64,000 bases of DNA from Pseudomonas hormoni (GCF_018502625.1 NZ_CP075566.1:315001-379000); one strand, 5' to 3'. Counted from the first letter of the stretch, positions 46,100 through 55,994 are shown. Numbers and translations are program-made. Notes: a model not told the origin generated them from the letters alone.

Positions 46100-47035
46100 A
46101 TGAGTAAAAACAGGTACCCCAGACTACTAGGCTTATTGCCGCTGATCGGCACGTTGTTGCTGTCAGGCTGCAACATGACCTTGCTCGATCCCAAGGGCCA
46201 GGTTGGCCTGGACGAGCGAAACCTGATCATCACCGCAACGCTGCTGATGCTGTTGGTCGTGATTCCGGTCATTATCATGACCTTCCTGTTCGCCTGGAAA
46301 TACCGCGCGTCCAACACTGACGCCGTCTACACGCCGAAGTGGTCGCACTCCACCAAGATCGAAATCGCGGTGTGGGCTGTTCCAGTGCTGATCATCATCG
46401 CCCTGGGTTACGTCACCTACAAATCCACCCACGCCCTGGACCCATACAAGCCGCTGGAATCGGACGTCAAGCCGATCACCATCGAAGTGGTCGCGCTGGA
46501 CTGGAAGTGGCTGTTCATCTACCCGGAACAAGGCATTGCCACGGTCAACAAGATCGTGTTCCCGGCGCACACCCCGATCAACTTCAAGATCACTTCCGAT
46601 GCCGTGATGAACTCGTTCTTCATCCCTGCGCTGGGCGGCCAGATCTACGCAATGGCGGGCATGCAGACCAAATTGCACCTGATCGCCAACCAGAACGCTG
46701 AAATGGACGGTATCTCCGCCAACTACAGCGGCGCTGGTTTTACTGGCATGAAATTCAAAGCGACCGCAACGACCCAGGAAGAATTCGACGCCTGGGTAAG
46801 TGAAGTCAAAAAGGCACCTAAAAAGCTTGAACAGGCTGAATACGCAGCGCTTGCCAAGCAGAGCCAGAACAACCCGGTCGAGCTCTACTCCTCGGTTACG
46901 CCGAACCTGTTCCAGATCATCGTCGACAAGTACGAAGGTATGAAACCGGGCAAGCCGGTGCACCACGAGAAGAAAGAGAAAGAAGTGGCCGCTACGGACA
47001 TGAACTCGCATTCAGCTGCCGGGGCAGAGGAGTAA
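46100..47035 (+). CDS. cyoA: Cytochrome bo3 ubiquinol oxidase subunit II CyoA
   Basis: The 311-residue lipoprotein subunit has a lipobox (LLLSGC, about residues 19-24), two membrane helices and a cupredoxin-like periplasmic domain without CuA ligands. Landmarks are [40 protein letters not shown] and [20 protein letters not shown]. The start at 46100 follows AGAGGT; a frame 18 codons longer is less likely. First gene of the cyo operon. Confidence 0.96.
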   Translation: MSKNRYPRLLGLLPLIGTLLLSGCNMTLLDPKGQVGLDERNLIITATLLMLLVVIPVIIMTFLFAWKYRASNTDAVYTPKWSHSTKIEIAVWAVPVLIIIALGYVTYKSTHALDPYKPLESDVKPITIEVVALDWKWLFIYPEQGIATVNKIVFPAHTPINFKITSDAVMNSFFIPALGGQIYAMAGMQTKLHLIANQNAEMDGISANYSGAGFTGMKFKATATTQEEFDAWVSEVKKAPKKLEQAEYAALAKQSQNNPVELYSSVTPNLFQIIVDKYEGMKPGKPVHHEKKEKEVAATDMNSHSAAGAEE

Positions 47036-47038
47036 ACG

Positions 47039-49069
47039 ATGTTTGGTAAATTGAGTTGGGAAGCGGTCCCGTTCCACGAACCGATCGTGATGATTACCAT
47101 CGCCATGATCGCGCTCGGTGGTGTGGCACTGTTCGCTGCAATCACGTATTTCAAGAAGTGGACCTACCTGTGGTCCGAGTGGCTGACTTCGGTCGACCAC
47201 AAGAAAATCGGCGTGATGTACATCATCGTCGCCATGGTCATGCTGCTGCGCGGTTTTGCCGACGCCATCATGATGCGTACCCAGTTGGCCATGGCCACCG
47301 AGGGTTCGCCTGGCTACCTGCCACCTGAACACTATGACCAGATCTTCACCGCTCACGGTGTGATCATGATCATCTTCATGGCGATGCCATTCTTCACCGG
47401 CCTGATGAACCTTGCAGTGCCGCTGCAGATCGGCGCGCGTGACGTTGCCTACCCGTTCCTGAACTCCCTGAGCTTCTGGCTGCTGGTCTCCGGCGTAGTG
47501 CTGATCAACCTGTCCCTGGGCGTCGGCGAATTCGCCAAGACCGGTTGGGTTGCCTATCCGCCGCTGTCGGGTCTGCAATACAGCCCGGGCGTGGGGATGG
47601 ATTACTACATCTGGGCGCTACAGCTATCCGGGTTGGGTACGACGCTGACGGGGGTCAACTTCCTGGCCACCGTGCTGAAAATGCGTACCCCTGGCATGAA
47701 GCTGATGGACATGCCGATCTTCACCTGGACCTGCACCTGGGCCAACGTCCTGATCGTGGCTTCGTTCCCGATCCTGACCGCTACCCTGGCACTGCTGACG
47801 CTTGACCGTTACATGGATTTCCACATTTTCACCAATGAACTTGGTGGCAATCCAATGATGTACGTCAACCTGTTCTGGGCCTGGGGTCACCCCGAGGTTT
47901 ACATCCTGATTCTGCCGGCGTTCGGTATCTTCTCCGAAGTCATCTCGACCTTCACCGGCAAGCGTCTGTTCGGCCACCACTCGATGGTCTACGCATCGGG
48001 CGCGATCTCGATCCTGGGCTTCATGGTCTGGCTGCACCACTTCTTCACCATGGGTTCGGGTGCCAGCGTCAACGCCTTCTTCGGTCTGGCGACGATGCTG
48101 ATTTCGATCCCGACGGGTGTGAAGCTATTCAACTGGCTGTTCACCATTTACCAAGGGCGTCTGCGTTTCACCAGCCAGGTTCTGTGGACCCTGGGCTTCA
48201 TGGTGACCTTCGCCATCGGCGGCATGACCGGCGTACTGCTGGCCATCCCGGGTGCGGACTTCGTCCTGCACAACAGCCTGTTCGTGATCGCTCACTTCCA
48301 CAACGTGATCATCGGCGGCGCGGTATTCGGCTACATCGCCGGCTTCGGCTTCTACTTCCCTAAAGCGTTCGGCTTCAAGCTGCACGAAGGTTGGGGCAAG
48401 GCAGCGTTCTGGTTCTGGATCTCGGGCTTCTTCGTCGCGTTCATGCCGCTCTATGCACTGGGCTTCATGGGCATGACCCGTCGTCTGAACGCCACCACCA
48501 ACCCTGAGTGGGTGCCGTACCTGTACGTCGCCATGTTCGGTGCGGTAATGATCGCTGTGGGCATCGCCTGCCAGCTGATCCAGCTGTACGTCAGCGTGCG
48601 TGACCGCAACAAGCCAGAAAACATGTGCGAACACGGCGACCCGTGGAATGCCCATACGCTGGAATGGTCGACCTCGTCGCCACCACCGTTCTACAACTTC
48701 GCCGTGCTGCCAAAAGCAGACACCATCGATCCGTTCACCGAAGCCAAGGAAAACGGTACCGCGTACCAGGCTCCTGCTCGTTACGAGCCGATCCACATGC
48801 CAAACAACACCGCGACCGGCCTGGTCATGGGTGCTCTGTTGACCGTGTTCGGTTTCGCGATGATCTGGCACATCTGGTGGCTGGCCATCGTTGGCCTGGT
48901 CGGCACTGTGGGCTACTTCGTGATCCACGCTGCCCGCGATGATCAAGGCTACATGGTGCCGGTCGAGACAATCGAGCGCATCGAAGCCGAGCAGCACAAG
49001 CGTCTGGTAGCGGCCGGGAAAGTCCCAGCCACCGCCACCCGTGTTGAAACCTCGTTGGAACAGGCTTAA
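47039..49069 (+). CDS. cyoB: Cytochrome bo3 ubiquinol oxidase subunit I CyoB
   Basis: The 676-residue heme-copper subunit reduces oxygen and pumps protons. Key segments are [20 protein letters not shown] (heme histidine), [17 protein letters not shown] (copper histidine and cross-linked tyrosine) and [18 protein letters not shown] (heme and copper histidines). It starts 3 nt after cyoA. Full length for the family. Confidence 0.97.
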   Translation: MFGKLSWEAVPFHEPIVMITIAMIALGGVALFAAITYFKKWTYLWSEWLTSVDHKKIGVMYIIVAMVMLLRGFADAIMMRTQLAMATEGSPGYLPPEHYDQIFTAHGVIMIIFMAMPFFTGLMNLAVPLQIGARDVAYPFLNSLSFWLLVSGVVLINLSLGVGEFAKTGWVAYPPLSGLQYSPGVGMDYYIWALQLSGLGTTLTGVNFLATVLKMRTPGMKLMDMPIFTWTCTWANVLIVASFPILTATLALLTLDRYMDFHIFTNELGGNPMMYVNLFWAWGHPEVYILILPAFGIFSEVISTFTGKRLFGHHSMVYASGAISILGFMVWLHHFFTMGSGASVNAFFGLATMLISIPTGVKLFNWLFTIYQGRLRFTSQVLWTLGFMVTFAIGGMTGVLLAIPGADFVLHNSLFVIAHFHNVIIGGAVFGYIAGFGFYFPKAFGFKLHEGWGKAAFWFWISGFFVAFMPLYALGFMGMTRRLNATTNPEWVPYLYVAMFGAVMIAVGIACQLIQLYVSVRDRNKPENMCEHGDPWNAHTLEWSTSSPPPFYNFAVLPKADTIDPFTEAKENGTAYQAPARYEPIHMPNNTATGLVMGALLTVFGFAMIWHIWWLAIVGLVGTVGYFVIHAARDDQGYMVPVETIERIEAEQHKRLVAAGKVPATATRVETSLEQA

Positions 49070-49072
49070 ACC

Positions 49073-49699
49073 ATGTCGAACTTAGTGACCAATGCTGGAC
49101 ACACCCATGTCGATGGACATGGGCACGATGACCATCACCACGACTCGGGCGAGATGACCGTATTCGGTTTCTGGCTCTACCTGATGACCGACTGCATTCT
49201 GTTTGCGTCGATCTTCGCGGCCTACGCGGTACTGGTTAACAACGTAGCGGGTGGCCCGTCGGGCCACGACATCTTCGAGCTGCCATACGTACTGGGCGAA
49301 ACCGCTCTGCTGCTGTTCAGCTCGATCACCTACGGCTTCGCCATGCTGGCGTTGTTCAAGGGCAAGAAGAACCAGGTCCTGGGCTGGCTGGCCATGACCT
49401 TCCTGTTCGGTGCCGGCTTCATCGGCATGGAGATCAACGAGTTCCACATGCTGATCTCCGAGGGCTTCGGTCCTAGCCGCAGCGGCTTCCTGTCCGGGTT
49501 CTTCACCCTGGTCGGCACCCACGGTCTGCACGTGACCAGCGGTCTGATCTGGATGGCGATCATGATGTACCAGGTGCAGAAAAACGGCCTGACGGCGACC
49601 AACAAGACCCGTCTGAGCTGCCTGAGCCTGTTCTGGCACTTCCTGGACGTGGTGTGGATCTGCGTATTCACCGTTGTTTATCTGATGGGGACTATGTAA
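49073..49699 (+). CDS. cyoC: Cytochrome bo3 ubiquinol oxidase subunit III CyoC
   Basis: The 208-residue subunit has five membrane helices. A histidine-rich N-terminus ([18 protein letters not shown]) precedes [18 protein letters not shown], typical of CyoC. It starts 3 nt after cyoB. Confidence 0.96.
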   Translation: MSNLVTNAGHTHVDGHGHDDHHHDSGEMTVFGFWLYLMTDCILFASIFAAYAVLVNNVAGGPSGHDIFELPYVLGETALLLFSSITYGFAMLALFKGKKNQVLGWLAMTFLFGAGFIGMEINEFHMLISEGFGPSRSGFLSGFFTLVGTHGLHVTSGLIWMAIMMYQVQKNGLTATNKTRLSCLSLFWHFLDVVWICVFTVVYLMGTM

Positions 49700-50035
49700 A
49701 TGGCTAACGCTCATTCCCACGATAGCCACGACGCCGGCCACGGCAGCGTCAAGTCTTACGCTATCGGCTTTATCCTGTCGGTGATCCTGACCGTCATTCC
49801 TTTCGGCCTGGTGATGTACCCGTCGCTGCCGAAATCGCTCACCCTGTGGATCGTCCTGGCGTTTGCGGTGATCCAGGTGCTGGTGCACCTGGTGTACTTC
49901 CTGCACCTGGACCGTTCCGCCGCGCAGCGCAACAACGTGATTGCATTTGTGTTCGCCGCGATCGTGATTGTCCTGCTGGTTGGCCTGTCGCTGTGGATCA
50001 TGTTCAGCATCCACACCAACATGATGGCGAAGTGA
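49700..50035 (+). CDS. cyoD: Cytochrome bo3 ubiquinol oxidase subunit IV CyoD
   Basis: The 111-residue subunit has three membrane helices, with SVKSYAIGFILSVILTVIPF and VLVHLVYFLHLDRS as family marks. It begins directly after the cyoC stop and assists assembly of subunit I. Confidence 0.95.
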   Translation: MANAHSHDSHDAGHGSVKSYAIGFILSVILTVIPFGLVMYPSLPKSLTLWIVLAFAVIQVLVHLVYFLHLDRSAAQRNNVIAFVFAAIVIVLLVGLSLWIMFSIHTNMMAK

Positions 50036-50046
50036 GGTAAATCCGG

Positions 50047-50934
50047 ATGTCCTTGAAGCACTTTATCCAAATCACCAAACCGGGGATCATTTTCGGTAAC
50101 GTGCTTTCAGTGGCAGGCGGATTTTTCCTGGCCTCGAAAGGGCATGTCGATCTGGCCATTTTCCTGGCCGCCATGATCGGCACGTCCCTGGTGGTGGCTT
50201 CCGGTTGCGTGTTCAACAACTGCATCGACCGCGACATCGACCTGAAGATGGAACGCACCAAGAACCGGGTGCTGGTCCAGGGCTTGATCTCCCTGAAACT
50301 GGCCCTGGTCTTTGCGACCGTCCTGGGTGTTGCCGGCGTTGCGTTGCTGTACAAGGTGGCCAACCCGTTGGCCGCGCTGTTCGCAGTGATCGGTTTCGTC
50401 ATCTACGTCGGTTTCTACAGCCTGTACCTCAAGCGCAAGTCGGTTCACGGCACGCTGGTGGGCAGTCTGTCGGGGGCGATGCCGCCGGTGATCGGTTATG
50501 TGGCTGTGACCAACAGCTTCGACATGGCCGCACTGACGCTGCTGGTGATGTTCAGCCTGTGGCAGATGCCGCATTCCTACGCCATCGCGATCTTCCGCTT
50601 CAACGATTACCTGGCCGCATCGATTCCGGTGCTGCCGGTGAAGCGCGGGATTCAAGTGGCCAAGAAGCACATCCTGATCTACATCCTGGCCTTCCTCGTG
50701 GCGACCTTGATGCTGACCTTCAGCGGCTACGCCGGCATGAGCTACCTCGCCGTCGCCGCGGCCATGGGCATGTACTGGCTGTACATGGCCTGGACCGGCT
50801 ACAAGGCGGTGGATGACACGGTCTGGGCACGCAAGCTGTTCGTGTTCTCGATCTTCACCATTACCGCGTTGAGCGTGATGATGTCCCTGGACTTCAAAGT
50901 GCCGACCGAGCTGTTGCTGACGTACGCGCCTTAA
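50047..50934 (+). CDS. cyoE: Protoheme IX farnesyltransferase CyoE
   Basis: The 295-residue UbiA-type enzyme makes heme O from protoheme and farnesyl diphosphate for the oxidase. It has about nine helices. The prenyl-diphosphate motif is N58-C-I-D61-R-D-I-D65, followed by MERTKNR. It begins 11 nt after cyoD and ends the operon before a terminator. Confidence 0.96.
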   Translation: MSLKHFIQITKPGIIFGNVLSVAGGFFLASKGHVDLAIFLAAMIGTSLVVASGCVFNNCIDRDIDLKMERTKNRVLVQGLISLKLALVFATVLGVAGVALLYKVANPLAALFAVIGFVIYVGFYSLYLKRKSVHGTLVGSLSGAMPPVIGYVAVTNSFDMAALTLLVMFSLWQMPHSYAIAIFRFNDYLAASIPVLPVKRGIQVAKKHILIYILAFLVATLMLTFSGYAGMSYLAVAAAMGMYWLYMAWTGYKAVDDTVWARKLFVFSIFTITALSVMMSLDFKVPTELLLTYAP

Positions 50935-50952
50935 GCGTCGGATGCTGTAACG

Positions 50953-50988
50953 AAAAACCCCGCCTTCGAGAGAAGTGCGGGGTTTTTT
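50953..50988 (+). terminator. Rho-independent terminator after cyoE
   Basis: AAAAACCCCGC pairs with GCGGGGTTTTTT around a short loop, 19 nt after the cyoE stop. Confidence 0.9.
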
Positions 50989-51020
50989 ATTGGGTGTGCC
51001 CTGGTGGACCGTGTCGCCCC

Positions 51021-51118
51021 ATTCGCGAGCGGGCTCGCTCCCACAATTGAATCTGCGTGGCCGCAGTTTTGTGTTCGCCGCCAAACCCCTGTGGGAGCGA
51101 GCCCGCTCGCGATGGCGG
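51021..51118. repeat. REPIN (TGGGAGCGAGCCCGCTCGCG class)
   Basis: The arms TTCGCGAGCGGGCTCGCTCC and TGGGAGCGAGCCCGCTCGCG are inverted around about 50 nt. It separates the cyo operon from the accessory islet; nothing else is seen in this gap apart from the terminator. Confidence 0.9.
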
Positions 51119-51280
51119 CCTGACAGACGAAGACTATCAATCAGTAAAACTGCAGAAACTTCCCACTAAGCTTTCAGGTTGTCGGTCGGAAGTCGCCTCT
51201 CTAACTTCGGGACGTGCGCAATTCAGCGGCAGAAATACTCGCGCGCCGCGCCACGCTCCAAGAGTATTAGAGGACCGACA

Positions 51281-51919
51281 ATGGCAGAGCAGGACGCAAT
51301 TACCCCGAGCGTTAATACGAGCAAAGCAATGGGCCAAGCTTTGATTTCGATGTTCAAATCCCTCGAAGCGGAACTGGTACTCGAGAGCGCAGAACCCGGG
51401 GCAGTCAAAATTATCGTGTTTGGTGGTTGTGCGGTTCACCTGTATACAAATCATCGTTTTTCGACAGACGTCGACGCGGAGATTTACGAGGCAAATGTGC
51501 CTGAAGCGCTTCACCTTCAAACCATGCTTGCGCAGATACCCGAGCAATTTGTAGATGAGCAGTCAGGTCGGCTAATGGAGCTGAACTATGACCTCCAATA
51601 CAACACCAGCTTCGGCCCCATTCACGAGGATTATTGGGATCGCAGCATTCCGCTCGCGGAGTTTCCGATTGAATCCCCTCTGTACGTGCACATTGCCGCA
51701 CCGATCGATATTGCGATTTCAAAATTGGGCAGAGCGACCGAGCAGGACATTAGCGATGTCATGGCGCTTCTGCGGAGCGGCTTCATACTGAGTGCCGATT
51801 TCCATCGGCTGGCATTGCAGGCAATTGATGTATATGTTGGGAACAAAGAGCCTCCAACTTCGGTTCTAACTCAAATTCTGGAAGATTACCTGGAGAGTAC
51901 GGATGAAGAGTCCCGTTGA
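51281..51919 (+). CDS. DUF6036-type nucleotidyltransferase (possible toxin-antitoxin or defence protein)
   Basis: The 212-residue protein has the nucleotidyltransferase motif IIVFGGCAVHLY followed by RFSTDVDAEIY, a GG…DxD arrangement at about 46-66. It ends with a helical region with SKLGRATEQDISDVMALL. This pattern fits DUF6036/AbiEii-like nucleotidyltransferases often found in toxin-antitoxin or defence loci. ATG at 51281 follows TAGAGGA. It overlaps the next gene by 17 bp. Codon use is less GC-rich than neighbours, suggesting acquisition. Target unknown. Confidence 0.75.
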   Translation: MAEQDAITPSVNTSKAMGQALISMFKSLEAELVLESAEPGAVKIIVFGGCAVHLYTNHRFSTDVDAEIYEANVPEALHLQTMLAQIPEQFVDEQSGRLMELNYDLQYNTSFGPIHEDYWDRSIPLAEFPIESPLYVHIAAPIDIAISKLGRATEQDISDVMALLRSGFILSADFHRLALQAIDVYVGNKEPPTSVLTQILEDYLESTDEESR

Positions 51920-52355
51920 TGGCCACGTCCTCTCATCGGCCTTGGACACACTGGTCAAGAATCCATTAAATCAAGCAGATGACGCTGCGCTGGTGAACGC
52001 CGCCAAAGCGGTCTGGTATTCCAGTTCGAATCTTGAGAGTGAAGTTACGGCCTTTCTGAATTGCCATACTGACGAGGTAGAGCTTCGACGCGCTGGCTAC
52101 TTGCTTGAGCGGTTCACTCGTTTTGCGTGCGTATCCGATAGCCGCGTTTCGGAAGCCCTCAGTGCTCTTCAGCTTTTTGCTCATTCAACATGCAGGCAAG
52201 CGGTTATACCGCTGGCTGTCGCACCGCTGCGTCGACGCCGTGATGAACTTGCAGTCTCGTGGGGGTTGAGTGAGGGCCTTGGATTGAAGGCTCAAACGCT
52301 TATGCCTTTTCAGACGCGACATTATGAAGCTGAGCAGCGTGCAACTGACTCATGA
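51903..52355 (+). CDS. Hypothetical protein of the nucleotidyltransferase islet
   Basis: The 150-residue protein is predicted mostly helical (DDAALVNAAKAVWYSSSNLE, EVELRRAGYLLERFTRF, VSEALSALQLFAHS). No family is recognised and no signal peptide or membrane helix is seen. It overlaps the nucleotidyltransferase gene by 17 bp and the following stub by 4 bp (ATGA). The tight coupling suggests it is the functional partner, perhaps an antitoxin or regulator, but this is inference. Confidence 0.6.
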   Translation: MKSPVDGHVLSSALDTLVKNPLNQADDAALVNAAKAVWYSSSNLESEVTAFLNCHTDEVELRRAGYLLERFTRFACVSDSRVSEALSALQLFAHSTCRQAVIPLAVAPLRRRRDELAVSWGLSEGLGLKAQTLMPFQTRHYEAEQRATDS

Positions 52356-52516
52356 ACGCGCGCGACCTGTTTGCAGAACTGATGCAGGGAGTCGAGGAGA
52401 TGTCGGCTCAACGCGAAGGCAAGACCAAGTTGCGCAATACGTCAATTCAGGACATCCCTGATTCTGATATAGCGGCGCAAGACATGGCGGGTACTGAGGT
52501 CGAGCACGACACTTAA
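52352..52516 (+). pseudogene. 54-residue stub resembling the N-terminus of an XRE-type antitoxin
   Basis: The protein begins MNARDLFAELMQGVEEMSAQ and continues REGKTKLR. This opening is like that of XRE-family antitoxin/regulators of about 100 residues paired with RelE/HigB toxins, in which a helix-turn-helix follows. Here the frame ends after 54 residues (…GTEVEHDT) with no helix-turn-helix. It overlaps the previous stop (ATGA). It may be a truncated antitoxin or a small functional peptide. The family comparison is from memory. Confidence 0.5.
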
Positions 52517-52611
52517 GAAAAAATCGAGACGATCTGGAAATCTTAAGATTTTATTGGTCCGCTCAAGAAAAAATGGTTGATCTGATTAAAACTGAGGAAT
52601 TTCGCGATGAG

Positions 52612-52646
52612 GGCCCCGTGTATTAAGAATTGCACGGGGCTTTTTC
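52612..52646 (+). terminator. Rho-independent terminator of the islet operon
   Basis: GCCCCGTG pairs with CACGGGGC around a 12-nt loop and is followed by TTTTT. It lies about 95 nt after the stub. Confidence 0.88.
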
Positions 52647-52648
52647 AT

Positions 52649-52927
52649 TTACGTCCCGTTGTTGCACGGTGCATCGAGCACCTTCGCCACGTCATCGATG
52701 ATTGCCTTGCTCATATCCTGCAGAAAATGCGACGCCCAGGCATGCCGGTCGCTATCGCGAATCATGGCGGCGTCGGATGCAAGTAGTTTGGCGATATGGA
52801 GCAGGTCGGAAGCGTGGTGTAGCGCCTGGATTATCGGGACGCCACGGTTGATGCGGAATAGCGGTTGGTTGGCGTGGTAGGAGAAGGGGGTGAGGCCGAT
52901 GGTTTCCAGGTCTTGTGGGTTGGTCAT
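52649..52927 (-). CDS. DUF3077 small protein
   Basis: The 92-residue protein is of the Pseudomonas-specific DUF3077 type, with the landmarks LFRINRGVPIIQALHHASDL and a C-terminal helix SKAIIDDVAKVLDA. No function is known. Its stop lies just after the terminator of the islet, so the two units are convergent. Confidence 0.75.
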   Translation of the reverse strand: MTNPQDLETIGLTPFSYHANQPLFRINRGVPIIQALHHASDLLHIAKLLASDAAMIRDSDRHAWASHFLQDMSKAIIDDVAKVLDAPCNNGT

Positions 52928-53176
52928 TGGGCACCTCCTGTGGTTGGGAGGTGACGGGGGAAAGGTGGCACAGATGCATAAATTTTGAACGGATTGTTGG
53001 CGTGCATAAAGGAGAACTCCGATTGGTGCTTACATCGTGTTCGAGTTATCAGGCCCGGTCGCTGAATTGGCAGCGACGCGTCGAAGTTAGCGTGCGGGAG
53101 GCGAGGATCACAATCGTAGCGATCTGGTGGCGGCAGATGTCATGCGGCCAGCAACTGCTGTGTCGGACACGATCCC

Positions 53177-53312
53177 TGTGGCGAGGGAGCTTGCTCCCGC
53201 CGGCCGGTCCGCGCTCGGGCGCAGCAGTCGCTAAGGCCTGTAAATGCGGTGTATCAGAAGAAATGCAGGGGAGCGCTTCGCACTCCAGCGGGAGCAAGCT
53301 CCCTCGCCACAG
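53177..53312. repeat. REPIN (GGCGAGGGAGCTTGCTCCC class)
   Basis: The arms GGCGAGGGAGCTTGCTCCC and its complement flank about 75 nt. It is the main content of the roughly 400-bp gap between the DUF3077 and MocR genes; nothing else was recognised in that gap. Confidence 0.9.
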
Positions 53313-53326
53313 GGGGAGTGACGCGG

Positions 53327-54745
53327 TTACTTTTTGTAATCGTCGAGCAGGCGGAAGAACCGCTCCCGCACCTGAACGTTGTCGCTGTGCGCCACGTTGA
53401 AACGCAGAAAGTGACTGGCGTCCGGCGCTTTACTGAGCAGGGTGCCAGGCGCCAGCACCAGGTCGATGTCCAGACCCTTCCGAGCGAGCGTTTCGGCATG
53501 ATGCCCTTCGGGCAGTCGCGTCCAGGTAAACAGCCCTTCATGCGGCAGCGATGAAACGGAACAACCCGCCTCCACCAGCCAACTCGATACCCGACTGCTC
53601 GACTCGTAAAGCCGATCCACCGTGCGCCGGGTGTGTTTGGCGTAGCTGCCATCACTGAGCATCGTGCAGATAATTTGCTCCGCCAGCTCCGACGTCATGC
53701 CACCGCAGGCCATTTTCAGGGTGACCATCCGTGCCGCCAGTTGCGGCGAAAGCACGGCATAACTGACCCGACTGTTCGCCGTCAGGGTTTTGGAGAAACC
53801 GGACACGTAACTGACATTGTCCAGCCCGCCCGCTGCCAGGCGCGGCGTGGTTCGTTGCTGCATGTCGCAATACAAATCGTCTTCGAGGATGTGAAAACCA
53901 TAACGGTGGCTCAACTCCAGCAAGCGATAGACCTGCGCCGGGGAGAACGAGTGCCCGGTCGGGTTGTGCAGGGTGTTGTTGGTCATGTAGAGCACGGGCC
54001 GATGGACAATCAGCAATTGCTCGAAGGCGTCCAGGTCCATGCCGTCGACGCCCCGGTGGATGGTGATGACCTTGGCGCCATGCAAGGCCAGATTGGTGTG
54101 CATGGTGAAGTAACACGGATCGTCGAGTAGCACCGTGTCGCCGGGTTTGACCAGCAGACGCATCAGCATGTCGATGGCCTGCACGGTATTGGCGGTGGTG
54201 ATGATCTGGTCCACCGGCACTTCGATGCCCAAGGTCGCCAACTTGACCCGCAACGCTTCGCGCAGTGGCAGATAACCGGCGGCGACGCCGTATTCGCCCA
54301 TGCGCAGGGAGGTGGCGCGCAGGGTGCCGCGCACGGCTTTCAACAATTCTTCTGCCGGCAGCCACGAGGAAGGCAGGAACCCGGCGCCGGGGCGCAGCGA
54401 GCCGTTGTCCTGCAATACCGCGCGGCGGACCACGCTCAGTGTGTCTTGAGGTTGCAGGTCCGGGCCGGCATCGGTCTTGAGCGTGGTGGTGGAACGGTGC
54501 ACGTAATGCCCCGAACCCTGGCGTGAAACCACCAAACCCTTGGCGCGCAAGCGGTCCAGCGCATCCACCACCGTGGACTTGCCCACGTTCATCAGCTCGG
54601 AGAGTTCGCGAATCGGTGGCAGCCGCGAGCCATGAGGCAGCCCGCCCTGGCTGATCGCCACCGACAATTGATCGACGATCTGCTGGACCAGCGGCACTCC
54701 CGGCTGGAACTCGATGGCGGCGATCACTGCTCGCTGAACCTGCAT
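53327..54745 (-). CDS. MocR-type regulator (GntR helix-turn-helix plus aminotransferase domain)
   Basis: The 472-residue protein joins an N-terminal GntR winged helix (about 15-75; SRLPPIRELSELMNVGKSTV) to a fold-type I aminotransferase-like domain (about 110-470). The pyridoxal-binding lysine is in YVSGFSKTLTANSRVSYA. MocR proteins usually sense PLP or amino-acid adducts and control nearby metabolic or transport genes. It is divergent from the MFS gene at 54894; a perfect palindromic site at 54768-54793 lies between. It probably controls the metabolite locus to the right. Confidence 0.9.
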   Translation of the reverse strand: MQVQRAVIAAIEFQPGVPLVQQIVDQLSVAISQGGLPHGSRLPPIRELSELMNVGKSTVVDALDRLRAKGLVVSRQGSGHYVHRSTTTLKTDAGPDLQPQDTLSVVRRAVLQDNGSLRPGAGFLPSSWLPAEELLKAVRGTLRATSLRMGEYGVAAGYLPLREALRVKLATLGIEVPVDQIITTANTVQAIDMLMRLLVKPGDTVLLDDPCYFTMHTNLALHGAKVITIHRGVDGMDLDAFEQLLIVHRPVLYMTNNTLHNPTGHSFSPAQVYRLLELSHRYGFHILEDDLYCDMQQRTTPRLAAGGLDNVSYVSGFSKTLTANSRVSYAVLSPQLAARMVTLKMACGGMTSELAEQIICTMLSDGSYAKHTRRTVDRLYESSSRVSSWLVEAGCSVSSLPHEGLFTWTRLPEGHHAETLARKGLDIDLVLAPGTLLSKAPDASHFLRFNVAHSDNVQVRERFFRLLDDYKK

Positions 54746-54767
54746 TTTACTGGTCTCTCCGGCAGTA

Positions 54768-54793
54768 AAGTTCGTTTGATTCTATACGAACTT
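54768..54793. promoter_or_regulatory. Candidate MocR operator palindrome
   Basis: AAGTTCGT (54768-54775) and ACGAACTT (54786-54793) form a perfect 8-bp inverted repeat around a 10-bp spacer TTGATTCTAT. It sits in the divergent region between the MocR and MFS starts and overlaps TATA-like sequences. Confidence 0.6.
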
Positions 54794-54893
54794 GCTCTGA
54801 TGAAAACAAGCGACTCTCTCTACCATCACCTTACAGACTTTCCTGATTGTTCGCGCTGGAAGCCTGAACAGTCGCTGGTTCCAGAGGTGTTGC

Positions 54894-55994
54894 ATGAGTG
54901 TTCAAACAACGGTCGCCGTCGCCAAACCGGTGATCAACATCCGCCTGTTCACGATCCGGATCATCACCGCCGTGTCGCTGTTTGCCGTGCTGGGCAAGGC
55001 CAACGTCTGGCTCGACACCGCCACCAACAGCATCCTCGCCCTCGGTTATCGGGCCTTGCTGTTGCTGCTGCCGCTGACATTGCTGGTGCTGGGCCGTCGG
55101 TCGCTGAGTGTCACGCTCATGTGTGCCGCCCTCGGGCTGGTGTTGCTGGCGGTCACCAGCAACCAGGGCATGGTGATGTTCGCCGCGGCGTTGTTCGCCT
55201 ACGGCATTGCCATTGCCGGTTACCTGATCAAGAGCGAAGCCGCCCAGACCAAAGAGGGCGCGGCCTACAACCGCGTCGCCATGAACATGGGCAGTCTGGT
55301 GGCGGGGCTGATCCTGCTCTCGCCGCTGCTGACCCCAACCCTGTTTTTCCTCGGCGCCGCAGGTTTCGTCCTGCTGTGCCTGCCCATCGCCATGGGCGCG
55401 ACCTTTACCACCCAACCGGTGGTTGCAAGCCCGGTCACCCATGACGGCAGTGGCTGGCGCAATAAACTGCCGTGGGTGATCGCCGGCATCATCATGGGCA
55501 TCAAGTTGTTTGGTGTGTTCTCGATCCTGCCCCAGGCGATCCTGCTCAAGACCGGTGAACTGCCGGCCTGGTATGGCTTGATGCTGATACTCAACAGCGC
55601 CGTGGTGGTGTTTGCCCAGGTGCCGGTGATGAAACTGATCGAGCGCACCGGGCGCTTCAAGGTGGTCGCTGTCATCGGGATCATCATCGGCGGCTTCGCC
55701 GTGCTCTCGTCGCCGGATGCGTTCCACGTCGAAACCCTCGCCGGCGCGTTGATCTGGGTTGCGCTGCTGTCCATCGCCGAGTGCGCGTTCAGCTATCTCG
55801 ATTACTTCTCCGTCAAACAAAACAACATGTTCGTCAAGGAAGTGTCCCTGGGTGTCGGCGCCGGGCTGACGGTGCTGATCATGCGGGTCATGCCACCGCC
55901 CTATAGCGCCCTGGTACTGGCTGCCATCGGCGCGGGAGGCATCCTCGCCTGGTACTGGCTAAACCGTAGAGCCAACGCGTCGCTGCACGACTGA
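54894..55994 (+). CDS. MFS-type transporter
   Basis: The 366-residue protein has about 11-12 membrane helices. The segment KSEAAQTKEGAAYNRVAMNMGSL lies between helices 4 and 5 and matches a loop region of MFS permeases. It has an AGAGG ribosome site 9 nt before the ATG. It is divergent from the MocR regulator and leads a run of metabolic genes, so it is probably the exporter or importer of the product. The substrate is unknown. Confidence 0.8.
   Translation: MSVQTTVAVAKPVINIRLFTIRIITAVSLFAVLGKANVWLDTATNSILALGYRALLLLLPLTLLVLGRRSLSVTLMCAALGLVLLAVTSNQGMVMFAAALFAYGIAIAGYLIKSEAAQTKEGAAYNRVAMNMGSLVAGLILLSPLLTPTLFFLGAAGFVLLCLPIAMGATFTTQPVVASPVTHDGSGWRNKLPWVIAGIIMGIKLFGVFSILPQAILLKTGELPAWYGLMLILNSAVVVFAQVPVMKLIERTGRFKVVAVIGIIIGGFAVLSSPDAFHVETLAGALIWVALLSIAECAFSYLDYFSVKQNNMFVKEVSLGVGAGLTVLIMRVMPPPYSALVLAAIGAGGILAWYWLNRRANASLHD

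Noticed and set aside
2041..53312. Many similar spaced repeats considered as a CRISPR array
   Set aside because: The repeats are inverted pairs scattered between genes, not regularly spaced direct repeats with spacers, and no cas genes are present.
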